DNA of 64,000 bases from assembly GCA_963971225.1 (NCBI GenBank), contig OZ020267.1, forward strand, positions 37,647,354-37,711,353, in the 5' to 3' direction. Below the pieces are notes generated by a model, which did no database searches, was not told the DNA's origin, and saw only the letters and a program-made list of their open reading frames with translations. The translations under genes were made by a program, and so were the position numbers. Shown here one piece after another: positions 46,865 through 57,104 of the stretch. Every line of letters begins with the position of its first letter. Positions within the stretch are counted from its first letter, which is position 1. The stretch comes from Melieria omissa. Its lineage: Eukaryota > Arthropoda > Insecta > Diptera > Ulidiidae.

Positions 46865-47292
46865 TGTAACGATGAGGCACTCTGTTGCTGTGCCATACAT
46901 GAATGCTTTTACGGGCATACTTTTAGGCACACACGTTAGAGTACGGCCGACTTGCTATAATTTCGATATGGCAAGGATGACTCGTGATGGTAGTGGTATG
47001 TGCGAGAGCGACCGAGAGATAGTCCAACTGAAATATGTGAAAACGAGATAAGTATGAAAGGCAGTCAGCTGCAGCGCAGAGGGACCAATCTGATTCTAGC
47101 AAGCAAAGGGGAAACATGCAATAGTCCAAAAAGTACTAGCAAGTGTAAAGACAAACGAGTGTAAATTTGAGTGTAAAATAAAGTGATTGCTGGTTTTTTA
47201 CTGCGTTTGCGTTGAATAATTAAAGTGGTTTTATTTTTCAAGCACAATCCAGAGATCCGAAGCGAACCTATAGAGAACTCATCTTCGTAACA
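46865..47292 (+). mobile_element. Solo LTR of a Ty3/gypsy-type retrotransposon (428 bp)
   Basis: Starts TGTAACGATGAGG and ends CATCTTCGTAACA, giving the TG...CA borders and short inverted ends (TGTAACGA versus TGTTACGA) expected of an LTR. It is flanked by the 4-bp direct repeat ATAC (46861-46864 and 47293-47296), the usual gypsy-type target duplication. An AATAAA-like signal (AAAATAAAG near 47177) followed by a T/G-rich stretch fits the polyadenylation part of an LTR. No internal coding region lies on either side, so this is a solo LTR left by recombination. Confidence 0.75.
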
Positions 47293-47433
47293 ATACTGTA
47301 AGAATCAGAACTTTTGTTTGTCTTTCATACTACCAGATTAATGCAGTGTGTTTAACGCCGTATTTAAGGCCATAAGCCAGAAGGCTGCCTGACTCAAAGC
47401 AAATGCGATTACCCGCAGAAATGTCACCATTTA

Positions 47434-47832
47434 CCAGGTATGCGAAACCTATGAAACCGGTAATTATTTTTGAAAAAACACGTTTATTGTGAGGAAATGA
47501 TTACAATTTTATTCTTCAAAGTAATGGCCATCGCTAGCTACACATTTTTCCCATCTCTCAGGCAATTTATGGATGCCTCGCCAAAAAAATGTTTCGTCTT
47601 TTGCCTGAAACCAATCATCGATCCATTTTTTGGCTTCTGCGTGAGAATTGAAGCGCTGTTCCGTTAATGCGTGGCCCATCGATGCGAACATGTGATAATC
47701 CGAAGGCGCCAAGTCTGGTGAGTAAGCCGCATGAGCAAGAGCTTCCCAGTTGTACGATGCAACCAATTCTTTGGTGGCTCTAGTGCGGTGTGGTGGTGCG
47801 TTGTCATCGAGGAAAATCACTTTGTGGTACAC
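47434..47832 (-). pseudogene. mariner transposase relic, C-terminal half
   Basis: The minus-strand open frame (47832-47509) reads FLDDNAPPHRTRATKELV, then AYSPDLAPSDYHMFASMG and ends LPERWEKCVASDGHYFEE. This is the last part of a mariner (DD34D) transposase: the second catalytic Asp in the DDNAPPH motif and the third in SPDLAPSDY. The first Asp and the DNA-binding half are missing. Downstream, CCAGGTATGCGAAACC (47434-47449 on plus), preceded by TA, may be its terminal repeat. At 47832 it breaks off directly against a LINE RNase H fragment. Confidence 0.85.
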
Positions 47833-48490
47833 TGACAGTCAGACAGCAATAAAAGCTCTACTAAGCGCTCATTTTCGTTCAAAAGCAGCTCTTCACTGAC
47901 GCAAATCTCTGCACGGCATTTCAGAGCAGTACAGAGTGCACATATGATGGGTGCCTGGGCACAAGGATAAAGAAGGAAACTGTATAGCCAACGAGCTGGC
48001 AAGAACGGGCATGCAACCAGAAAGCATCAACGATTCGGAGGAAGTGGAAAACCAACTCTCCACATGTAAATTAAATCTCAAAACCATTAAAGGGCAAAAA
48101 CCTGATGGCTCAGTCAAAAACATGCACCACGGGTAAGAAAGATCTGAACTATGAACAACCAGAGCAGATCCAGAGAACCTGCTTAGCAAACCCCCCATAG
48201 GGATTGTCGTATGAATCATTACTGGACACTGCATTATTGGTCTACATGCCAACACACTGGGTCTGCCGTACAATGACTTTTGCAAAAGCTGTAGGAACGA
48301 AGACTGCGAGGAAACTGTTGAGCACCTTCTCTCAGAGGAGCCCACTGCACAAGTCCAGGCTTGAGAATGCATTCAGAGACTTGGACACTTCCTGAGCTAA
48401 GAAAAATTATAGAAGACAACCCCAACCAACATTTACAAATTTATGAGAGCCTCCATTGTCTTTCGTTAACTGGAAATGTATAGATGAAGC
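47831..48490 (+). pseudogene. LINE relic: RNase H and C-terminal Cys motif
   Basis: From 47831 the plus strand reads TDSQTAIKALLSAHF, then WVPGHKDKEGN and CIANELARTG (RNase H: DSQ, then WVPGHxxxxGNxxAxxLA). After a gap and a frame change it continues GHCIIGLHANTLGLPYNDFC, then CRNEDCEETVEHLL, the typical HxxxLG...C..C....EET..HLL tail. Two TGA codons stand where Cys would be expected (after AALH and before WVPGH), and there are frameshifts. It begins abruptly at the mariner breakpoint, consistent with 5' truncation on insertion or a later rearrangement. No clear 3' tail is seen. Confidence 0.82.
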
Positions 48491-48799
48491 CCTCCCCCTC
48501 TGTGGTAGCAAAGTGGGTCACAATTTGTTTTATTATTATTTAATTCAATTTTTATTCAATTTGTAAATTGGCCACAATTCATCATACAAAAATTTAAATT
48601 AAGCTAATTGCAATTAGCGCTAAATTGACCATAAATTGAGTTCGATTTGCCATGCAACTCTGTGTTGTGCTGTTATCGATAAACAAATTCACTCACAATA
48701 GACTGAACTAAAACCAAAAAGAGAAAGAGATAAAGGCAAAAGACGTAAGTAAACATTTGTTTACCATCAAATTTCGTCTAAAAATTATGAAATAAATAT
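48491..48799. other. AT-rich DNA, no gene found
   Basis: About 310 bp of AT-rich sequence with an isolated TTATCGATAAAC (48673). Nothing else is recognised. Confidence 0.5.
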
Positions 48800-48801
48800 T
48801 A

Positions 48802-49729
48802 GGGGAATTCTTTGTAAGGTGCCACCCCTGCTCGATTTCGACGTTCCAGCAGTCCAAGAAAAAAATTCTTATTGTCATTTAAGGTATATATGTCAACATC
48901 AATTTTAATGTGGTTTTTGAGGAAACAGACGCAATAACACTGTCTGGGTAAATAAAAGTGTCAAATTTGGTTAGGGAAAAACATGAAAATAAAAATTGAA
49001 GGTTTTTCTTGTGGTGAAAAATAAATCAAATACGTGCAAAAAACTTAGGTAAATATCAGTGTTGGAATTAATTTTTAATGGTTTTTCATAATCCGAAATG
49101 ATATCCGAGCATATCGTAAAAGGAACAAATTTATACAATGATTTCCAAAATGGCATAAAAATGTAAAGTGCCACCTTTTTTTCTTTGTAAGGTGCCACCC
49201 CCGTTTTTTCACTGTTTTATATATATATATATATGTCGGTAAAATGACTTTTTATTGCTCGGAATCGTCATTACAATGAATTTAAAGTGTTCTTAATAAA
49301 TTTTTCTCTAATCCTATCATGAGGAATAAATTAGTTCAGTTTTGTTCTTTAATTTCCATACAATTATTCGTTTTATTCGTTACCATTAAATTTCGGTTTG
49401 CTTTTGATCATTTTCTATTCAATTCAAATTAAATTCAATAATCTTTCGTAAATTTTCTAAATAATGCATTTTTACTTGAGATTTTTACGTTTTTAGCGAG
49501 TTTTAAGGGGGTGGCGCCTTACATTAAAAATTTTTAGAATGTCGATTTTTAACACTTTGGGAAATTGGCTGCAAAATTCGTATTTACGACAAATTTAAAC
49601 GAAGTGTTACCTTGGATCATAGCTCTTTAAACCCTCTTTCGAATGGTATAATAACTTTGGCGATAAGTTAATTTTCTAACGAGTAATGCGCAAAAAAGCT
49701 ATGGAGTGGCACCTTACAAAGAATTCCCC
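48802..49729. mobile_element. Non-autonomous DNA transposon, TA-flanked, GGTGCCACCCC motifs
   Basis: Inverted ends GGGGAATTCTTTGTAAGG on the left and CCTTACAAAGAATTCCCC on the right are perfect mirror images and are flanked by TA on both sides (48800-48801, 49730-49731). The word GTAAGGTGCCACCCC occurs at the left end and again at 49183-49201. It is inverted at about 49507-49522 (GGTGGCGCCTTAC) and at the right end, giving two direct and two inverted copies. Length 928 bp, no transposase. Probably a Tc1/mariner-type MITE. Confidence 0.8.
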
Positions 49730-49770
49730 TACTTATTGTTCAATAAGTTTTTTTAAGAAAGTTTTTTATA

Positions 49771-50720
49771 TAAGGGAGAGGGCTGGGTTGTGAACCATTA
49801 CCGTTTTTTCTTTCCCTAATTGACATATCGCCAATCTTTCAACTGTCAAGTTTGTCTTATGATATCACTTTGCTTTTGTGGTTACACCGAAGTACAAACA
49901 CGTATTGCTTGTGGCAGCAATCGAGTTTGAAAGACATCGTGTTTGAAAATCGACTGCGAAAACTTGTTGGCTTTTTTTTTTAATGCTATCCAAGTGACTG
50001 AGCTTATTGCAAAAAGGTCTGTGTAATACATGTTTATTTAGTGTTTTGATTCTATTTTACGATGCAATATTTGTTTATGTCGAATTATGATTGGAAGTGT
50101 CGTTTATTTTAAAGTTTCCAAAATGGCATCGTGGTTGGGCTGTGAACGACTGAGGTGGCTGGGTTATGAACCACCTGTTTTTAGTACTAAATTGTTCTAA
50201 CACTGTCAAATATGGACGGATATATTAAAATAAAGTAATTTTGTGTAATTTAATTCGATTTCCTTGAGTTCACTTGAAGTGGGCCAATGCGAGAACGCAT
50301 TCGTATTTCATAAGCAAACATTGCGACACCGATTAGGATGAAAATTCAAAAAATTGAGCACTTGCATTCATTGCGATTTTTTGGCCTAATTGGCGTCATT
50401 ATAACTTTTTTCACCTCTTGAGGCTTCCTGATTAAATAAATCCTCAACTTACTTAAAAATTATGGGTGTTTTCTTCGTATTTTCCGACTTTAATAGGGAT
50501 TTTCCAGATGGTTCACAACCCAGCCACTTTTTTGGAAAAGCGAAAAATCAAGTCCTTAGAAAATTGGACATAGAGAGTTAAATTTCAATCAAAACAGTAA
50601 TCTGTATTCATAAAAAAGTTGCGTTATATATTTACCTTTCCAACGATATCGGTTTTTCGATATCTTTATTCTGTGAAAAGTTAGAGCCAAAAAACAAAAC
50701 CCCTGTTCACAACCCATAAT
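49771..50720. mobile_element. Non-autonomous DNA transposon with GGCTGGGTTGTGAACC motifs
   Basis: GGCTGGGTTGTGAACCA occurs near the left end (49781), a pair 'GGGCTGTGAACG' and 'GGCTGGGTTATGAACCACC' lies at 50137-50182, and inverted copies GGTTCACAACCCAGCC (50511) and GTTCACAACCCATAAT (50705) lie on the right. The architecture matches the neighbour at 48802-49729: two motif pairs facing each other over ~950 bp. The exact ends and target duplication are unclear. Confidence 0.6.
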
Positions 50721-50721
50721 A

Positions 50722-50786
50722 AAAACAGAAAAAACCTTTTTTCCGTCAAAACCAAAACATTTTCGATAATTTTATCTATCGATAAC
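50722..50786 (+). repeat. ~65-bp direct repeat flanking the long-TIR element (left copy)
   Basis: 'TTTTTCCGTCAAAACC', then 'ATTTTCGATAATTTTATC' and 'TATCGATAACA' are repeated with ~85-90% identity at 51822-51890. Both copies contain TATCGATA, identical to the insect DRE promoter motif, though probably by chance or as transposon sequence. Confidence 0.75.
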
Positions 50787-51128
50787 ATCGTGCCACAACA
50801 AATATTACACACGAAAAAATCGATAAACTCACAAAACTAGAGGCCAATTGTAGTAAAACTGCGTTTTTCGTTTTTCTCTCTGACGTCAGGAATAAAAGGA
50901 CTTTAAAATTTCGAAGACATGTTTATTTCCAAAAATTATTTCAAAAATTGAGCGTATTGAAGAATAACAATATGGATATCAAATGAAAGGGAAAAATACT
51001 TAGGATCTTAGAAAATTTTATGTTTTGGTGCAAAAGGACGAAAGGGTATTGAAAATGTTCTTTTAAAACTTTATCCTTGAATATCCTTAGAAATTTTCAA
51101 CAGGTTTGTTTTGAAAAAAATATATATC

Positions 51129-51382
51129 TTAACCCTTATTCTCATACCCAAACTTACTAACGTCGTTTGGCACCCGGGGTACCCATTTCATGAAATTTTT
51201 AAGTTTTCAATATTTTGTTAATTAAAAAGTGTTTATGAAATTTTGATATGATTTGTTCGCTTTTCACCTAAATAACGAGGATCCGGAAGGTAAAAAAAAA
51301 AATTTTCATTATTTGTCAGTTTTTTTCACGAAAATACATCGCAGTGGGCACCCGGGTACCCGGGTATGAGAATAAGGGTTAA
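51129..51382. mobile_element. piggyBac-like MITE with CCCGGGTACCCGGG palindrome
   Basis: TTAA borders and perfect 17-bp inverted ends: CCCTTATTCTCATACCC on the left, GGGTATGAGAATAAGGG on the right. Next to the right end is the perfect palindrome ACCCGGGTACCCGGGT, and a related ACCCGGGGTACCC lies inside the left end. 254 bp including TTAA, no coding capacity. Inserted within the long-TIR element. Confidence 0.9.
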
Positions 51383-51437
51383 GGACTAATATGTACACTG
51401 CAACATACTTGAATCTCGTCCTTCTAACTTTATTAGT

Positions 51438-51685
51438 TTAACCCATTCGAGACCGATTGCACATCATGTGTGCAATGGATTTCCGAGGCTATAAGACAGT
51501 AATGGGCAATTATCAGTTATTCTGAGTAAACTAGTTGGCGAAATACGATTTTTCTGGAACTAATGAAATCTGTAAAGTACAGGAAAAAAATTTGGTATTT
51601 GTTTTACTGTGTACAATACAAAGAAAAATAAAATTTCGCTCCTGGGGAACGTGTTCGAAAAAAATCGTCGTCTCGAATGGGTTAA
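51438..51685. mobile_element. piggyBac-like MITE with ATTGCACA palindrome
   Basis: TTAA borders with perfect inverted ends CCCATTCGAGAC and GTCTCGAATGGG. Just inside the left end is ATTGCACATCATGTGTGCAA (T follows), an inverted repeat with 8-bp arms. 248 bp, no coding capacity. Nested in the long-TIR element, 55 bp from the previous MITE. Confidence 0.85.
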
Positions 51686-51821
51686 GATTACAATATTTAA
51701 TTACTTATTTTTTTTAATAATTATTAAAATTTAATTTAATCTAGTTTTACTACATTTGGCCCCTAGTTTCGCGAGTATATAAATTTTATCGTGTGTCAAA
51801 TTTGTTGTCGCACGGTGTAAG

Positions 51822-51890
51822 AAAAACAGGAAAAACTTTTTTTTCGTCAAAACCAAACCATTTTCGATAACATTATCTATCGATAACAGC
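51822..51890 (+). repeat. ~65-bp direct repeat flanking the long-TIR element (right copy)
   Basis: Second copy of 50722-50786, directly after the right arm of the long-TIR element. It is too long for a normal target duplication. It may be part of a larger element or the trace of a tandem or recombined insertion. Confidence 0.7.
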
Positions 51891-54309
51891 TAACTTGAGG
51901 TCTAAATTGAATTGAGCTGAGCAGCAAAAACTGTCAACTAAATTAAGTGCTAAATTGCCTCAATTTACTTGGCTAACTGAACAGGACAATTTAATTAAAA
52001 TTTAACAATAATAAGTTTTACTTCATACAAATGATTGGGTTACAACCACTAATTCATTTCGCAAAATGCTCAAATCATAATTTTTTGTACATGAAATAAA
52101 GTTCGAATGAATCTTTGGAGCTTTCGAATGATTCTCTGAGACTTGTGCTTCAAATTAACATATAAAATGACATTAATAAGTCAGAAAAATGATTTTTTCC
52201 AACCAACTCATTGCATTATTCTCGCTAACTATACATATGTACACATTTTTATATATGTGTAGGTGTAAACATATGACTGAATATATATGGCGGCCAACCA
52301 TTCATTCCATTTAGTGAACGAGATTGTTACGACTCGCTTGAGAATTATGATTATTCGCTGGCTGAACTGAATATTTATGGCAATTTAAGTCATTTATACT
52401 TCGATAAAAGCATTTATGCAAATCCAAAACCAACACATACATAATACAACAACAACAACAACGCAAGACATATGGCTCGTAGACAGGGCACATATGTTGG
52501 CCGGATGCTGAGTGATGCCCAACCAAAAAAAAGAAAAAAAAACACACAAAACCATAAAATAAATAAAGAGGAAATGCTGAAATGAGAAAAAAAGCTATGA
52601 AAGATGATGAAAATGTACAGAAGCAGACAAAGGTACAAATATGCATAAAATGGCGTACTATATGTAAATTAAATATTTGCGGTTTAAATGGACAAAACGT
52701 GAACGTGCGCCGCAGCAAAGCGACCGACAACACAACAATGAATTTGAAAATAGAATTTTCTTGTGTGCAAAAAACACATACACACACACACAGCAACAAA
52801 AAGAACAAAAACCACCAAAACTTGAATGAAGAACGGCAGCAAATAAAACGGGCCGAATGGAGAAAATATACAAAAAATAATAAAGAAATAAAACCGCAAG
52901 GAATACAAAACTGGCAAAATTGCCTTTTTACGAGCGAATTTGCATGTGTGCGTGCAGTGGAGGGGAGGCGGTGGCTGTGCGTGTTGGCTGGCGTTTCCAT
53001 ATCTTTGTCGTCACCGCCGGCGTCGTCACCGTCGCCATCGCCATCGCCCACGTCCAATGCGTTCAAGCGTGCGTGCAACTTAATGCGTCCCCAATGATTA
53101 CCATGCGTTGCTTACATTATTGCTGCTCCACTGTTGCTGTCAATGTGCTCTATTGTTGTTGTTATTGTTGGTATTGTGTTGCCACTGTTGCGGTGCGAGT
53201 TGGCGCAGATAAATCAATTTACTTTAATTTTATTTGTATGCGTAAATTTGCATAAGTACGTGCGGGCACAGTGCCAAAAACAACAACAATAAGAACAACA
53301 ACAACAACAAAACAACAACAATAACAACATTACAATATGTAAAGAGTGCACAGCCAGACGCAAAATGATTTAAAAACAATCTTAACCACACACACACACA
53401 CATGCACACACACATGTACAGAAAAACGCCATATTCATTGGTAAATGTAAATATTTGCAAATAATTCGCACGCCAAATTGTCGCCTTTTGGGCGCCCACC
53501 AACGTTCGCCTTTTAATCATTTTCGACCTCTGAATTTTCGGCGCATATGCACACTTCACTTACTTCACTGGCAGCGCTCGTTCATTTACTCTATGCTCGA
53601 CTTTCCACTACGTTTCACATTTTTTTGCTACCGAATTTTTCACTTGTGTTCTAGTTGTTGTTGTTGTGGTTGTTGTCATTGCAGTCGGCTAAGAACTTGT
53701 TTATAAATTTGCACCTGTCGTCTGCCAGCCGCCGAGTAGGACATTTTCCGATTCATTGAATCTGACATGCCGGCTGCTCGAAGTGATTCGAGTTGGTTGG
53801 AGGCGGCCGATGTTGGAGGCTGCTGGCTGTGCTGCCAAGCGCGGCGCTCTCGATTGGCAAACGCCGTGCTGACAGCTGCGTTCGGCTGGGGCCGCTCCGA
53901 AAGCGCATCATATGCTATCATCGGCATGCACGTGCCTCCGTTCGAAAGGTATCAACAACTGTCAATACTCGATTTGTCAACTTGTCAGGCTGTGCTACGC
54001 AACCACACACAGTGGGTAGCTGACATCGTTCACGTATGCAGATTTGCGTGAATATTTAGTTGGTTTTTTGTTTTCGGCAGAGAATGGGTTAAAAGTACAA
54101 TTTGTACAGGAAGAGTTGGTACAGTTGCAGACGGAGCTGATGGAAAATTCATTTAAAATTGAGGAGCAGTGAAGTTGGTGCTGTGCTGAAAATGCGACAT
54201 GAAATGTGGTCAAAGGCGAAAATCATGATTCATATTTATGACAAGAAGTGCAACAGACACAATACTTACATATTGTTGCTCTGACGAAACGATTGCAGGC
54301 TCGTTCTGG
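51891..54309. other. AT-rich DNA then unique CA/CAA-rich non-coding block
   Basis: 52.3-54.2 kb is unique fly-type DNA with CA runs (52773-52790, 53383-53412), CAA runs (52446-52460, 53279-53330) and TTG/CTGCTG runs (53115-53180, 53653-53675). The 255-codon minus-strand open frame (53078-52311) starts in a GGCGATGGC run and is otherwise Phe/Cys/Leu from TG/TTTG runs. With no domain and equally long frames on the other strand, it is not called. No gene found. Confidence 0.55.
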
Positions 54310-54605
54310 GTTAACCAAAGGGTCACTGCCTGGTGACAGTCCACACACAGAGGCTGAGCATCATTGACAGTGACATATGCACAAAATGCGGAGAGCAGAA
54401 TGTGAGAGGAACTATGGATTATAATTGCTGCCTCCTCCTACCTTACTTGGGTACTCCGCTGGTTGAGGGACTCTATGGAGTGTCTAAGATAAAGGATGGT
54501 TTCTCCTAACGCTTCGGACGTCCATCTGGAAACGCCAAGGATTAGAACAGAGCCTATGCGAGGCCTTAGGATCAGTAAGTTGCACATAATCTGACCTAAC
54601 CTATA
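54310..54605 (+). pseudogene. LINE relic: C-terminal Cys motif and TTAGG-like tail
   Basis: The plus strand reads HTQRLSIIDSDICTKCGEQN then VRGTMDY, fitting the H..RL.I.DSD.C..C.E......T..H region that follows RNase H in these LINEs. After frameshifts the copy ends ATCTGACCTAACCTATAAT, the TTAGG-like terminus. Only ~300 bp of the 3' end are left. Confidence 0.65.
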
Positions 54606-55109
54606 ATTTTCATTATTTTTTTGATAAAATTTTAACTTAACTGAACTTAAAGATCTGCAGGTCTCTGGCTAACTGTCACCTTGTTAAGGAAAATTGACAG
54701 CTAAAAAAGGAAAATTTAGAGAGAATCAACAGTCAATTTTCCTATATCGAATCCTTACTATACATATCCTCCTATACATCAATGGGGGTTTTTTTAGAAA
54801 ATTCCTTATGCAGATATGATGAATATGTGACTTTATGTTGATATTTATGTAAGCTGACACTTCATTGAGTGAAAAGTAAAAACTTTGCTATGTTCAAGGC
54901 GAACTCATACAGGTGCATGATAAATGTTTCGGTTAGTCCGAAATGGCTTTGCTTGGTGGTGTTGTTGTTGCACTGGGACGGCCATGGGCTATGAAAATTT
55001 GCTGCGAGCTGCTCATTACAACTGCAGGTAATTACAACTGATTGGAGTGAAAACGATAGAAGCTTATCGAAACGTTAATGATTTGACTGGGATGAGAGCC
55101 AATTATAAA
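54606..55109. other. AT-rich DNA, no gene found
   Basis: About 500 bp directly after a LINE tail. No product or repeat recognised. Confidence 0.45.
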
Positions 55110-55225
55110 GAAGGATAATTGGAAATTTCGGAGAGCTCGGAATCAAGCCCCGTTGGAATCGAAGTCACGAGTTCTAAGAAGAGAGGCCAGTGCACTTTAC
55201 GCTTCCAAGGCAGTCAGAATCTTTA
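55110..55225 (-). mobile_element. SINE remnant with tRNA-like head
   Basis: On the minus strand, 'CCTTGGAAGCGTAAAGTGCA', 'CTGGCCTCTC' and 'GAACTCGTGACTTCGATTCC' follow the order D arm, anticodon arm and T arm of a tRNA, with a worn B box. There is no proper acceptor stem and the SINE body differs from the main family, so it is a different or decayed SINE. Confidence 0.5.
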
Positions 55226-56482
55226 TTTAACAGTAGACCTGATCTTACGTTAGGGTCGTTTTCGACCCTAATATATGGGAGTGAGTACAAAAATTAACGT
55301 TTATTAAAATAAAAAAACTTTTTGGTTTATTCAAAAACAACTCTAACTTTATTTATTCGAAAGCTTTTATAAAATGGCGGAAGCTGAAATCTAATGAAGT
55401 ACAAAAATTCAAATTTATTTGAGTATCAGTATTTTAAATAATAAAAAGATACAAAATCAATGAAGCGAGAATAATAAATAAATCAATTTTGACACATGAC
55501 ACATGCGGCAAAGCCGATTCAATGAGGAAAAGGTAAGTTTAATTTTTATCTTAAGAAATAATTCATTCTAGCTTGGAATAACTTTTCCTTTTCTTTATCC
55601 ATCGCTATTACCAGCTTTTGGAGATCGTTTAAGAATTTTTTCAATTTTTGTTGAATAGAAAGTTTCATTCGAAGATGTATCAAACAAGATTTTGAAAAAC
55701 CATTATATGTGGATTAACAATGCATGAAAGTAAAGCAAAATTTGTTCGTTGTAGAGGAAAATTCGATGCACGTTCCAAGGAGATTAAAACACAATACAAA
55801 TATTGTAGAACGAAAGTTCGGTGTTCTTGAAACCATTTTATGGTAGAGACAGCTTCGTTTGTTTTATGAAAGTTCGGCTGCATCTACAAAGAAGTGCAAA
55901 ACAGTGTGGATGTTTGCTATTTTAAATTTCAAGTGCTGTAGAAATTTAAACATTACTCCAAAACTATCTAAAAATTGAGTATTAAATCCTTTTTTTTATT
56001 GTAGAAAAAGAATTTTTATTGTAAAACGAATGGTTTTATGTTTTGTTAGTTGACATTAGTTAAGTTCGGTTTGGGGTTAAATATTTTGTAATCCGTTCGA
56101 AAGTAAATAAATGAAATATTCAATAGTGTTTGAGTTAAAATCTGGCAGTACACAAGTAGTCATAAATCACGTCTCGGTAAATATACGAAAATTGAAAAAT
56201 TATCCCATTAAAACATAGCTGTCTTCAGCTTTCATAAATGGGGTCGATTTCCCACTGTCCGTAAAAGATGCGTTCAGTTGGAAACGCAGCTAATCCTTTA
56301 CTAGTCCAGTCTTTCAAGCACTTCTTCCTGAAGGTTTTCCAACAATTTTACGGAGGTACATAACTCTTTACTAGTCCTTTTTACTAGTCTAGTCCTTCAA
56401 GCACTTCTTCCTGAAGGTTTTCCAATCATTCTACCAAATTAGATAACTCTTTGCTTCCTTCGATATCTGCCATGTATATGTA
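55226..56482. other. AT-rich DNA with one strong hairpin and a short direct repeat
   Basis: TTAGGGTCG-TTTT-CGACCCTAA (55251-55272) is a perfect 9-bp-arm hairpin, similar in style to the palindromes of the TTAA MITEs but without a visible TTAA border. 'CTTCAAGCACTTCTTCCTGA' with 'AGGTTTTCCAA' is repeated (about 56317 and 56397). No gene found. Confidence 0.45.
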
Positions 56483-56484
56483 TA

Positions 56485-57089
56485 GGGTGTTTTTTTAGAG
56501 GTTTGTTTTTCGAATAGAGATAAAACTGGCATTTTGTGGTCAAATCTGGCAACTCTAATGTCATTTATGTTCAGTTTGGTTTGCCATTTCATCATGAACA
56601 GGTTGACAAAAGAACAACGCTTGCAAATCGTGCAAATTTATTTCGAAAATAATGGTTCAGTTCGCGAAGTTTACCGCAAGCTCCGTCCATTTTATGGTCG
56701 ACATAATCGTCCATCACAGCAATTAATTCGGTTAACCATGGGTCGTTTTCGCACTACGTTTACTCTATGTGATAATACGCATCCGCAGAGACGTCGAACA
56801 GTGCGCACCGAAGAAACAATTGCCGCTGTAGAGCAAAATGTTGAAGAGGACCCGAATGAATCGATTCGCCACCGTGCACAGCAATTGGAGCTTTGTCCAT
56901 CAACTTTAAAAATTGGACCTGTAGAATTGGCTTTATTCGAGCCAGCCGCGGCGGCCACATGCCCGAAATCATATTTAAACATTAATGGCATAAAATTATC
57001 CTTCCAATAAAGCCAAATTGATGGACATTAAAACGATTTTCTTGTGTTTTATTTCAATTCGAAGTTCTATACCTCTAAAAAAAACACCC
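56485..57089 (+). mobile_element. Deletion-derived Tc1/mariner-superfamily element
   Basis: Inverted ends GGGTGTTTTTTTAGAGGT (56485-56502) and ACCTCTAAAAAAAACACCC (57071-57089) are nearly perfect and flanked by TA. The 605-bp element keeps the start and the end of the transposase gene with the middle deleted. Such deletion derivatives can be moved by a full-length relative and are the usual source of MITEs. Confidence 0.85.
56594..57010 (+). pseudogene. Truncated Tc1/mariner-type transposase (N-terminal HTH only)
   Basis: From ATG 56594 the frame reads MNRLTKEQRLQIVQIYFENN and GSVREVYRKLRPFYG, then DNTHPQRRRTVRTEETIAAV and SIRHRAQQLELCPSTL. These are two helix-turn-helix domains of the type found at the start of an insect-wide IS630/Tc1-mariner transposase family. 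After CPSTL (near 56908) the frame enters unrelated codons. The true C-terminal end, RASRGGHMPEIIFKH-stop, is present in another frame at about 56939-56986. The deletion removes all catalytic acidic residues. An uncut ~138-codon fusion frame remains, so a DNA-binding-only protein is conceivable but not shown. Confidence 0.8.
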
Positions 57090-57104
57090 TATACCTATAT
57101 TGAA

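Larger units (their letters stand above)
50783..51820. mobile_element. DNA transposon with ~75-bp terminal inverted repeats, two MITEs nested inside
   Basis: Left arm (50783-50862) 'CGTGCCACAACAAAT', 'ACACACGA', 'AACTAGAGGCCAATTG' and 'TAGTAAAACTG' is the inverse of the right arm (51743-51820) 'AGTTTTACTACATTTGGCC', 'CCTAGTTTCGCGAGTAT', 'ATCGTGTGT' and 'GTTGTCGCACGGTGT'. A third end of this family is at 5885-6006. Two TTAA MITEs (51129-51382 and 51438-51685) sit inside. Without them the element is only ~540 bp and encodes nothing. Confidence 0.75.

Noticed and set aside
52311..53078. 255-codon minus-strand open frame, the longest in the window
   Set aside because: Low-complexity composition (GGCGATGGC run, then Phe/Cys/Leu from TG-rich DNA), a long antisense frame of similar length and no domain.
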